NCBI RefSeq assembly: GCF_027744825.2
Contig: NC_071343.1
Location: 9,446,866-9,510,865 of the forward strand
DNA: 64,000 nt
Reading direction: 5' to 3'
Source: Synchiropus splendidus
Taxonomy: Eukaryota > Chordata > Actinopteri > Syngnathiformes > Callionymidae
The translations under genes and the position numbers were made by a program. Position 1 is the first letter of the stretch. The number at the start of each line of letters is the position of its first letter. Below are positions 39,226 through 49,702 of this stretch, one piece after another. The notes under the pieces were generated by a model that saw only the letters and a list, made by a program, of their open reading frames with translations, was not told the origin of the DNA and searched no databases.

Positions 39226-41008
39226 CACCAATCAGGTGTCAGCTGAAACAAGTCTTCAGACACCTTATTGGTGTTTGGGTAACCTACTGTTCAGGTAGGA
39301 ACAAAAACCTGCACCCACTGTAGCCCCCTGGTGGATCAGTTAGAGACCCGAGGTAAATATCAAATAAAAAACACAACAAAACCGAACAAAAAGCCAGAGT
39401 CCTTCATCAGCCCAGTCCGAGACTGAGACAAGACAGAGTAAAAATGCATTCAAGACCGAGACTGAGACCCTAAGAAAATAGTCTTGAGACTGTTCTTGAG
39501 ACCAAGACCGATCTTGAGTACTACAACACCATAGTGTTTAACATCCTAAAGTGTAGTGTTTCACAGATACAGAAAAAAATACACACTGTTTCACGTTTTA
39601 ATTCCGTATTCAAATCTGGGTAGATGAAAACATTTAACAGACCATTGCTATCGAATAACACTAAGAATTGGACACGTTTCAATGCAGCGACAATTCAGTT
39701 CTAGTTACCGTGTCAAAATGACGACAGCCTTCGATTCATTTCCGAGTTGAGGTTAAGGTTTTAAACCCGGTTCACGAAAGAGATAAAGTCATCCCCTGTT
39801 CAGCATTGAGGTCTAGCGTTAAGACATCAAACCAGATGACCTACATAGGGTCGACCAACATGGGGGCACATGTCGCACCCATTAGCATCGAAGTGAGACG
39901 GCAGAGACGGAATTATGCGTCAGCTTTGACTGATCCACTTTGACTATGACCTTTTATCAGTCATTAGTGTGGTTAAGATGACTAGTAGCCATGGGAAGAT
40001 TCTGTTGTCTTTAATGACGAAACGGAAAATTTGAGCAATAGCTGTTCCTAATAAACTATCACTATCACGTACTCTGTGACCCATTTCAGTGATATTGCAA
40101 TATCAGGCTTACATAACAGTGTAATGGAGGATTTCCTTCTCCCCAGTGTGGGTTAGGGTTAATTCAACCGAGGAAACTTATACTCTTGTGCCATTTGGTA
40201 GATTTAACCAGTCAATTAGCCACAAACCAACTGCTGCGTGACCTTGAGTTTTTTCATTTTCCATTTTAACTGGTCCATTCGCCCCCAATTTGGTGTTGCT
40301 GTACCACCAACAATACTCTTCATCAGTTCAGGTCCTCAGTGGTTTTCTCTTTCTTTTGCACTCTCGTTTCTCTCTTACCAAACTGCCTATCCAGCACACC
40401 CCGCCCACTCACTCACACACAGTCACAGCATTATTATTTTTCATATTTAGCTACCCACCCACACATGACCTTGTGCAGATGTTAGATAGGTCTTAAGAAT
40501 CCACCCTTCAGCTGCTATTCTTATTCATGCAAATGGATCAGACTGCGCACTCAGACTCACTCGAGTGATTTTAGAAAATGGTACTTGTCTCCTACAACAT
40601 GTAAAAACTCCCCAGTGAGGGACATTGTTAATATTATAATTCAGCTAAAGGAAAAAGAAACACGTCGGCTGACACGCTCTGCAAGATAAACAATGAATAA
40701 CCTGGGATGTATTTTCAATTAGACCCTCAAACACAGGTACTAAAATCCCGTTTCATCAAGTCTGACATTTTAAGATTTCTTGATAAGTGTGATAGATGTA
40801 TTTGCATGACACCTTGTGGATTTGAAATATCATCGCACAAATTCATACGAACACGGATAGAATCCAAAATAGCTGAAAACAAAGGATGTTCCTCTCTGCC
40901 TCTGAAAAACCGTCTAATTCAGGAAAGAAATTCAGTTGTTCATTTGAAAAGAGACTTCTCCAACATCTCCCCCAGTTCTTTTGATGACACCCAAGAGAAG
41001 TGAAGTGC

Positions 41009-41193
41009 TGGTGAGGCTTCATGAAACAGTGTTCTCTTTCTCAGAGCCCACTAGATGGCACTCTCTGCTCTAAAATCATTGAATTTGTCCTACCATTTCT
41101 AGGAAACGACTTATTGTTTTTAAACCAAGAGCGCCACCTACCTAGCTCTGAAAAGTCGGACACTGTTTCATGAAGCTTCATCAACCCATCACT
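41009..41193. mobile_element. Palindromic fold-back element, copy 6 (most complete)
   Basis: The left arm GTGAGGCTTCATGAAACAGT (from 41011) and the right arm, whose complement reads GATGAAGCTTCATGAAACAG, form a clear inverted pair about 185 bp long. The left arm contains a perfect CTCF core (CCACTAGATGGCAC, 41048-41061). The right arm has AGGTGGCGCTC on the minus strand (41131-41144) with three mismatches in the outer bases. It lies in an ikzf2 intron. Confidence 0.75.
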
Positions 41194-41623
41194 GTCTAAG
41201 GGACACAAGGGAACTGGATGGGCTCCTCTGCCTCCTTCCACGTGGTCATTCCAAGAATGCTCAGGAAGCATCCTGACTACAGCCATATCAACTGGCTAAT
41301 CTGAACGCGAGGAGTTACAGTTCTACTCTACCACCCTCACACTAAGAAGTGATTTTAGTCTCCGCAAGGCTAATAACCATAGGTCAAGGTACTGTGGCCC
41401 TGGCTATCCATTTCATGTTGCAAGACCTCAGCATGCTATACAAGTGCTTGTCCAACACAGAAGGCCCAACCCATTCTCACTACTGTGTCAGATAGCAGCT
41501 ATTTTAAATTGGACTTTTGCGGCCCAGAGTCACGCTGAAGTCGATCCATTCTGCGTTGTATGTTGCCGCATTCGGCATTCAACTGAAGCACTTGTTTTGC
41601 CTTTTGCGTCATACCCAGATGCC

Positions 41624-41812
41624 AGTGATGGGCAGATGAGGCTTCATGAAACAGTGCCATGTCTCATTTTCAGAGCTCAGTAGGTGGCACGCTCAGTTTA
41701 ATAATAATGTGAGGTATATTTCAAATGGTGGTTGAGATACAAAGGTTTTAGTCAGTAGAGTGCCATCTAGAGGGCTCTGGAAATAAGGACACATTTTCTT
41801 GTAGTCTCATGG
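41624..41812. mobile_element. Palindromic fold-back element, copy 7
   Basis: It starts GTGATGGGCAGATGAGGCTT and contains CATGAAACAGTG; the right end is more diverged (TTTTCTTGTAGTCTCATGGG). CTCF-like cores at 41677-41690 (+) and 41760-41773 (-) each have one mismatch. It sits 430 bp from copy 6 in the same ikzf2 intron. Confidence 0.65.
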
Positions 41813-42827
41813 GGGTTAGGCCATGCGCTTTACTCATGTTACCCACTGGGAGGCATCATGGGTAAAGTGCATGGCCGCAGAAGGTGCTACATATACAAAG
41901 TAACATCAAGACAGTCGTGTGTGAAGGGGAAAATTTGCCTCCATTGAAATGCCAATGCCACAATATGCTAACTGATATGAAAGCTATCTTCGGCATCTAC
42001 ATTGGATGTTCAAGTCGACAAGTAAATAGCTGTTTTTTGAAGCAGTGAGAGACTACGCTGAAGCTACCTCTGCACCTCTGAGAGCCTTCAAATGATTTGT
42101 TGATCCAGGTGGTAGTTCAGACCGCCACCAAAATTACATCGACGTCTTCTCAAATGTAGTTTTTTTTTTAATAAAAAACTGACGGTTTGCATGATTTTAT
42201 ATATTTGGCCAGGAAGTAAATCATTTTTAAATGTATCTAATGTCATTGTGAAGATTTATTTGTTTCCTCCTCAATTCAAATGGATGTTTCATATGATTTA
42301 AAAAAATGAAAATTAAAATCTCAACAGTGACGACATCAACAGCAGCTGTGACAATGGTGTCTGACCTTGAATGCAGCAGCATTGAGAACCTTCGTGTTGA
42401 AAAAGTGAGCTGAGAGGAAACAGCTTGTAGCTGGGAGGTGAATAGAAGGCTGTCTGCGTTTCACACATGTTCATTGAAAAAATTAAAAAAATTTACATAT
42501 TGTCTATGTTGAGCAAATAGTAGTATTAAAATATATGGAGGTGAAAATGAGGAGTGGTGTTAGTATATTGTCTGTATATTAGTAGCAACAGTTAAAATGA
42601 ACAAATCCAGATTAATGTTTGCATACTTCTGCTACGTTACTTATTTATATATAAGTTATTTCTCTTTTTTGTCAGGGCCAGACAGGTGATGGCAGACAGG
42701 GAGGGGATGAGAGGCTGTGAAATATAAACATAAAAGTAATCCAAGGTCTTTTTTTTTCTGTCTGACGTCTGCCGCTGACCAAGAGAGCCAAATGGAAACC
42801 GATGGAGAAGAGAATACAGTGTCTCAC

Positions 42828-42995
42828 CAGCATGAGTCCGCAAATGGCCGGTGAGGGCATCGCGGCGGCGGCAGGCGTAGCTGCAGAAGGGGCATTTGAA
42901 GGGCTTTTCTCCCGTGTGCAGCTTGATGTGTCGCAGCAGGTTCCCCTTCTGAGTGAACGAGACGCCGCACTCGTTGCACTGGAAAGGTCGGTCTC
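42828..42995 (-). CDS. ikzf2: ikzf2 exon with zinc fingers 2 and 3
   Basis: The exon follows CTCTCAG|GAGACC and ends GCTG|GTGAGA, 168 bp, phase 1 at both ends. It encodes [18 protein letters not shown], the end of finger 2 (LLRHIKLH), the linker TGEKPF, and finger 3 (CPFC ... GHLRTH). Finger-2 and finger-3 cysteines fall at about residues 110/113 and 138/141. These two C2H2 fingers are the core DNA readers of the Ikaros family, recognising GGGAA-type sites. [17 protein letters not shown] matches Helios better than Ikaros, which has HLC at the same place. All zinc ligands are intact. Confidence 0.95.
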
Positions 42996-44328
42996 CTGAG
43001 AGGAAGAGGAAGTCGGTGAGAAACCCGTCAGAAAATCTTCAATTGAAATAAAGACGAAAGGAGATGGTTTTCGCAGATGCTCCTGTTGAAAAATTATAAA
43101 TTCTCTATCTTGAATTTAGCCCATGTTGACACATCAGTCTCTTTATGTGCAAAGGAAATGACAGGCCAAACAAAGAAGACGACGCACTACTTGGTTGATC
43201 CAGGCATTGGGCCTTATTCCACTCAAATATGAACTCTGTGTCTTGTCCAACCCAAAGTCCATCTCCAGTCTGGTCTTTTTTTCACGCTTTTAAAAAAGTG
43301 CTCCATAAAAATGGCGTCTGCACGAACCACTGAACATGACAGAAAACAATGCAGTACCTATCTGCATAGTGTCTGGCAACAAATAAAGTAGAAGCCATCC
43401 AAAGTGCTGTACACAGAAAATCTACAGTGAGTCAATTTGCGATTGATATTGGCAATGAACTGATTGGTATAAATCTCAGTTCATTTCAAGATCCTGTTTG
43501 CATCTCATGGGACCAGTTAACAAAAAATATGAACTGGAGTCAATGGAGAGATGAAAGTTATTTTGTTGATCAAGCTTGAAACATGACATAGATCTCACAT
43601 TTGATGTCTGAAAGACACATTACAATGCTGTGAGAGCGCTGCTTTTCAACAACTGGCAGCAAACGTTACTTTAGATTTTGCGTGATATGTGGAAGCAAAC
43701 TTCAATGCTTTTCTTCAATTCCACTAAATAGTTGGTCCAGTGAGAGCCAGTGATCAAGCGATCTGATAAGGTATCCCAAACAAAAAAAAGGAAAATTATT
43801 ATTATTATTATTATTATTCAGCTACAGCAAGGATGTTTGCTTACTGTTTTAAGCATTTCTCATGTCATTTTCTTTTTAAATGACTGAATGTATTTGCTCA
43901 TCAGGTGGAACTGACTTCTTTTGCGGACAGTGTGGTCAAAGAAAAAAGAAGTAGAAGGAAGCGTTTGTCCCGCTAAACCACATCATCTGTTCTCTTGCCA
44001 AATCTTCTGATCAGCAGCCTGTTGGAAAAAGGCGAAACAAGATCCAGTGGTGTGACAACTACGGAAGTCATTTGTGGTTGTCAGTTTGAAACAGGTTGCG
44101 GGGGATTCCAAGGATATTTTTTTTCTGATAATAATTTTAAGTCTTAGCTATTGTCTTTGAGCACAAAGACAGAAAAAATATCCACACCCAGCGACGGGGA
44201 AATGGCTTTGACTCACTCTCGGGAGAAACCAAACCATGGACTGTCAGGAATGTCGTCTGGATTGTGAAAGGCATAAATCCAGGTCTTTACTTTACATGTG
44301 ACAGTAAGCAACAGGTTTTTTTTGTTAC
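42996..44328 (-). other. ikzf2: ikzf2 intron; no zinc finger 1 found
   Basis: A 1.3-kb intron. In mammals the finger-1 sequence (with the motif IGPNVLMVHKRSH) is in the exon just upstream. I see neither that motif nor a C2H2 pattern in this intron or as a continuation of the upstream exon. Only low-complexity ATT repeats near 43.8 kb stand out. Confidence 0.6.
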
Positions 44329-44511
44329 CATTTGGTTGCCGACTTGCTGCCTCATTGGTCACATTGTTGCCAGAGAGCCCGTCTTGTGCCTCAGCCGGGC
44401 TGCCAGTCATGGATTTAACCGAGGAAACGTCTTCCCGGCTGGTTTGGTCGAGCGCTGGGCTCCTGGTGTTCGCCTCCTCACCAGTTTCCTCCTCTTGCTT
44501 TATGGTGAGCT
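44329..44511 (-). CDS. ikzf2: ikzf2 exon 4, N-terminal acidic region, lacking zinc finger 1
   Basis: The reading is 60 codons plus split codons, after the acceptor TTGAAG|AG and up to the donor AATG|GTAACA. It begins E-LTIKQEEETGEEAN, comparable with the VKLE/VKVE..SDEE segment that opens this exon in Helios and Ikaros. It continues through a Ser/Asp-rich part and ends AASRQPNG. In mammalian relatives the same exon continues from LPNGK straight into zinc finger 1. Here the frame after PNG reads NKKNLLLTVTCKVK, with no finger, and a GT donor sits exactly at that point. The exon therefore appears to have lost its finger-1 half. The phase agrees with both neighbours, which supports the boundaries. 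The acceptor is weak (AAG), so the exact left edge is less sure than the frame. Confidence 0.65.
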
Positions 44512-46183
44512 CTTCAATGGAGAGACAAAGTCACAAGTTTACGATAAATCTACCATGGACAGCGGTTCACTAAGCCTTTAAAAAATCTTGGCCAGCGCTA
44601 CAATGACCCAAGGAGAAAAGACAATTTGTGGCCGTAAATGAACAATGTTGCACGGCGGCAGTGTCGGGATGGACCGACACTTTTGACAAGAAAAAGATGG
44701 AGGCAATGAAAACAGGCTTGTCTGGTTCCTGGCAGACTCTTGGGAGAAAGGGAGTGTCGTAGGTTGAGCTGATCGTATCTCCTGAGTAGCTGTGGGAGAA
44801 TGACTGGATGTCACAAGGTTTGTAAGAATTTGTTTGACATTTGGTGTCGAAACAGAAAAACCTGTGCATTTGAGCGACTCAGAATGTGACCCAGTTAGCT
44901 CCCATCATAGTCACAAGTAGAACCAAGAAGTGAATTGTGTTTTTATGTTTTTGTTTCATGTGCTTTTATGCAATTGGGTTTTCAAGAAAAAAAAAAGTTC
45001 ACATTTCACCTCTGCTCACCAAACCTTGCCTTCTCCTTTACATGAAATCGACTGAAGCCGATTCTAGACCATATTGACGCCCAGAAATAACATTCTTTTG
45101 GAAATTAATTTTGCATGCAGTTAAAGGTTACACCTGAAAGATCCTTTTAGCATTTCAGTCTCTGCAAAATCTCCTAGTTTGACTGTCTTCTCAATAAAAT
45201 GAAATAAATTAGACATCAAGTACATAAAAAATGAGGGTAAAAAAGAATTGGAATAATCATTTTTGAAGTTTGTTTTGATAGTAGTGTCAAAAACCTGGTG
45301 TCTGGGGTCATGAAGTAAAAAAGAGGTGGCAGATAGAAAGGACAGGAAACTTCAAAAAAGAGAGAAGTTCTGTGTATTTTTCCTTGAAGGGAAAATAATA
45401 TTCACAACCAAAGTGCAAAGTGCAAGAAATATTGATGAAATAAATAAATAATTGCCAATTTTGCCTTTTCAATACTTAATTTTCCTCATTTTAATTCCCA
45501 CTATTTTCAAATCTACCTGTCCTTTTACAAATTCTTGTATGTTGCGTGCACCTTGGGGGACAATATAAAGAAAAAAAAGGATGACAAGTGAATATACACG
45601 GTTGCATTCTCACTGAAAATCAGCAGCAACAACAGTTTCCTTAAAAAAGAAATACAAGACATCCATTTTTTCTAAAGATTTGAAGGTGCATTTGCACAAT
45701 TGCGACTTGGCTACTCACATGCTGTGATCAAAGTGACTTCCGCTCACCTCTCAAACACAGTGTTGTTTAAATAACTTGGCCAATCTTCTTGTCTAGAGGT
45801 CGATTCAAGTCAACATGGCGGATTGGACAGACATACGTTATCTGCGGTGGACTCATATGAAAAGCAAAACAGATTTGGACACCACGACTTCTGAGTTGAG
45901 TCGCCAACATTAGCAACCACCACGATCAGCTTCTCATCCAATTTCCTTCCTGAATGTATCGGATTGTAGTGCACTGCACAACAGTAATCGCACCTCTACG
46001 TTTATGGGGTTTCCATCCAAATGTTTTGACATTTTTCACAATAAAATTCTTCGTTAAAATGCACTAAGGAAAATGCGACTGAATGCCAGTTTCCATTTGT
46101 TATTATTTTGCGATTATTTGGAGGAGAGTGCGCCGTGAGATGATGTCATCAGAGAGCGTCTCTGCCACATAACAAAGCGCACT

Positions 46184-46694
46184 GTCGCTGCCCTATTTGC
46201 TTCTTCATCCCGTTTTGCTTCCAGGGCTCAGGCTTATGACATCATTTCCTGTCCGCATGCGCACATTGGTATTTCAAGACGTCACTTAGTATATACTAAT
46301 ATTAACTGAGGCCTCGTAGACAAGATAGAAAACTGCATGCAAATTGCACAGAAAGATCCAATTATTCCATCTGAAATCTTGTTAAAATATCCGAATTGTT
46401 GAATACAAGTCAAATGTAGTGATACATATATAAAATAAGGTTCAAATACGTCGGCGTAGTACTTTAGTAATTCAAATTCTGCTTCTCTTGATGAAATACG
46501 AGCGTGTAGTGAGGCGTGGCGTAATGACGGTGCTTATTTTATTCTAATAAATGAGTCAAGCAGCTACACCCATCTGCGCATGTGGACAGGAAATGACGTC
46601 TTGAAATACCAATGTGCGCATGCGGACAGGAAATGACGTCATAAGTATGAGCCATGGAAGCAAAACGGGATGAAGAAGCAAATAGGGCAGTGAC
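46184..46694. repeat. Inverted repeat with 101-bp arms and CRE-like sites
   Basis: Arms at 46184-46284 and 46594-46694 are near-identical when one is complemented, separated by about 310 bp. Both carry CCGTTTTGCTTCC, TTTCCTGTCCGCATGCGCAC and TATTTCAAGACGTC in matching order. The right arm contains a full palindromic TGACGTCA (46634-46641). A partial direct duplication, GACAGGAAATGACGTC, lies just outside it (46584-46600 and 46625-46640). It is probably a non-autonomous fold-back transposon, since GTTTCCATCCAAATGTTTTG nearby is typical of one. Confidence 0.65.
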
Positions 46695-47892
46695 ACGCAC
46701 ACTCAGCTGATGTTTCTTTGCTGTTTGTTAGCATGACGCTACAAACAGCCGCATAAACGTAAAAACAAAGCTAGTTCTGCCGTCCGCACGGAGCCGCTGT
46801 TAGTTGCATATATCGCGTATGGTGTGAACTTAACTCTACACAGCTGAAACAACCTGTCAATTTAAGAAATGTGCCAACTGCAAAATTGGCTTCCGCTATT
46901 GGGATATTTATTTATTTATTTATTTGAATGAATAAGACAAGCACAAAGGTCCGATAACAACAGATAGCCTTTCCAAGCGCCCTGACTCATTTTACAGAAC
47001 TACTGTATGTCGCCATATTCATAAGGGGAATAAGGGACGTCACCTATTGTAAAACACGAGACAAAGGGCTGTAAGCAGGTGGTTTAAGCAGTCAAATCCG
47101 AATACATGATGATGCATACATAATAATAATAATATATATATATATAATAAATACATATAATGGACATGTACTGCTATCTTTAACTTCCAATGGCCCACGA
47201 TGCACTGCAACAGACGAGTCTTTTTTGCAGTGGGAACACAAAGGCTTTGCAAAGTGGCCATAGAACAGAGTAGTTGAGGATACTGTGGTGAGGATGTTCT
47301 CGCAGCAACAGAGTCGACCAGTGAGAGGTTAAGAAGTAGTGTAATGGGGGTTCCAAGGCATAAACTGATGACTAACAGTGAAAAAAAAAGTGACCATTCT
47401 GTTGAGCTATCAGATTCCAGACGCAGCATTTCAGCATAGACGACGTCCCTCAATTGAGATTAGAGCAAAACATCTCAACAAAGCAGCTGCACTTTTTTTT
47501 TTAAGGTCATTCGGTATGTTTCCACAGACGCCGCTAGTTCTGAGAAAAATTGAATACCCGCACTGTGATTGAGCCTTGTCTTTGACAGCTGTATCCTGGC
47601 AACAAGGCGCAGACCTGAACATGCTGCTACTCAGCTCCTTGAATCATTACATCCGTCTCCTCCACTGTGGCAGACTGCAATGCATAGAGTGGTCAGATGA
47701 GGACACACTTGAAAGAGTGCAACAGATGCAGCAGCGGGTCTGAATGGCACCTCATGAGGGCCGGTGGTGGGACTCTGCTGGGGGGTTTATCTAGCAACAA
47801 AGGTCTGAAATATACAAACTGAACAGGGTGTGCAGCTTTGAAGTTTGTCTGAAGAACTACAGTATTTACTAAGGCTGTACTGTATGTGTGTC

Positions 47893-48165
47893 GTAGTCCA
47901 GACCACCAAACCCAAGGCCGAGTTGAGACCAATACCATTGAGGGGGTGGGACCAAGGCCGACTGAATACAGACCAAACTACTTCCTTGCTTCAGTGATCG
48001 CATTTCAGCTCTTTTATTTTGACAAAATGACTGTTGTTCCTGTTGTAAATAAACACTAAATAAATGTGTGTGTCTATGACTAATTGGCTTAAGCGTCTGA
48101 ATGTTGTATTATATATAGTTTGGTCTTGGCCCTCATTGGTCTCCAGGTTATGTGGTCTGGACTAC
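47893..48165. mobile_element. Small element with 14-bp perfect terminal inverted repeats
   Basis: GTAGTCCAGACCAC (47893-47906) is matched by its exact complement at 48152-48165. Inside the ends, GTTGAGACCAATACC and TTGGTCTCCAGG give more inverted similarity. The CTTGGTCTC/GAGACCAAG words tie it to fragments at 39.4-39.53 kb (which end ACTACAACACC) and 60.88-60.98 kb. Non-coding. Confidence 0.65.
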
Positions 48166-49603
48166 AACACTGACACAACTTGAAACAGGAGCTTTCTGTA
48201 AGTGGCTCGCAGGACCAAGGACAGCACTGAAACATGACTGAATCATGGATGTTGTTTTATTGATTCAATTGTTTGTTCTGTATTATAAAGTCATGTGACT
48301 GGAGTGACTTGATGGAGGTATGCACTGCCTCAGTGTTTTTCTGGTGAATTGTTCAGTTACAGTCACAAGTGTGTACACAAGTATTCAGGAAAAACAGGAC
48401 ACAATCAACATGGTAGAGCTCCAGAGAGATGTTTGTATAACTGCAACCATACTGACTGGCTACTACAACTTTGCGCTGAATGTACAGCAGAACTTAAACT
48501 AACACAGCTGAAGTCAGACGTCTCAACTCAAGGCAATGAATAAAACTGATTTCAATTTTTTAAATAATATTCACTGTAGCAATGGGAGAAATGTTAGGGC
48601 AAAAATGGTTTTAGATAAAAGTTTGAATTTTCTGAAAAAAAAGAAAAAGATTTGGCACATTCATTCTGTTTTATTTTTTTTTTATTCTCCATGCTATGAG
48701 GGTTTAAAAATGACTTATATTTGACAAAACTGACTGACTACATTACCGTCCAGAAATGAATGCTTCCAAGCCTATACATTAAATCATGCTCATTTCAAGG
48801 GTTTCAAAATGATATAAGGCATCAGTGTGCCAAGTTTCAATTAAATAAGAATTAAATCAGAAATGATTCACAATACAAATATGGCTTCGTGGAGATTGAT
48901 CAGGTTACCTCCTGCGTGAGTGCGTGTGAGCCAGTGAGCACGCACCAGGGAGAAGAGCAAGCAAACACATAACTGAGACCCTCAGTGAGTCTTTTGACGT
49001 CGTAGAAGTTCACGAAATGAATAACCATGGAGGATGCAGAAGGTTGACTTAGGTGCAGGAGGCAACTAGCATAGATGAACAACGGAGTGTACTGGACAAG
49101 ATAAACTGACTACACAACAGGATTACTCTCCATCTTCATTTTCCTGCCACGGGTCACCACAGAAACACTCACAGACCTCATCCTAGGAGTCACACCAATC
49201 CACTTCAAGTCCATTTTTATCACATCCACCATGTCCTTCCACTGCACACGTCTCCAAAGCATCAAACTGCCTTTAAGTCATGAGTTAATAATTGCTCTAG
49301 TTCTCTCCTTGCAAAATGAAAGTCACATACAATTGTGCTCAATACATGTACATATTGAAGAGAACCGCCAGTCACACATAGACTTGTAAAACTCGATGTA
49401 TGATCAGAACTCAGAATTGAGCAGTGAACGAAGCAATTTAAACACAAAAAAATCTTCGTAATCTTAAAATAGTCCGGTCTCCACTGCACTTTTAAAGTCA
49501 ATATTTTATTTATTTTTTTAGGTAAAAATCATGTCTGCAACCTGTGCGGCTCTGGATGAAGTGGACAGACCACACAAAAGTGTAATTATTATTGCGCTCT
49601 TAC

Positions 49604-49702
49604 CACTCGGGGAATCAGGGCCCTGAACCGTCTGTCCATTAGATGTCGACATGTCTGCTAACATTCTTGACTTTTCCTTAACTGGATTGCATTGGCCGTT
49701 AC
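49604..49702 (-). CDS. ikzf2: ikzf2 exon 3, N-terminal region
   Basis: The exon follows TCTCCTAG|GTAAC and ends AGTG|GTAAGA, 99 bp, phase 1 on both sides. It encodes NGQCNPVKEKSRMLADM, then STSNGQTVQGPDSPS. The end resembles the Helios segment with SNMAIDL..S.PNGQ, a region that in the family lies before the fingers and carries phosphorylation and repression surfaces. The residues have low complexity of function and no fold of their own. The consensus donor and acceptor and the matching phase make the exon credible despite its short length. Confidence 0.75.

Larger units (their letters stand above)
44512..49603 (-). other. ikzf2: ikzf2 intron with inverted-repeat elements
   Basis: A 5.1-kb intron. 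It holds the large inverted repeat at 46.18-46.69 kb and a small TIR element at 47.89-48.17 kb. A stretch near 49.11-49.26 kb (CCACAGAAACACTCACAGAC) has the look of an interspersed-repeat fragment. No exon with zinc-finger features was found. Confidence 0.6.

Noticed and set aside
47040..47453. 137-codon minus-strand frame with leucine-rich stretches
   Set aside because: It is in the ikzf2 intron, crosses TAA/TA simple repeats and matches no family I know.
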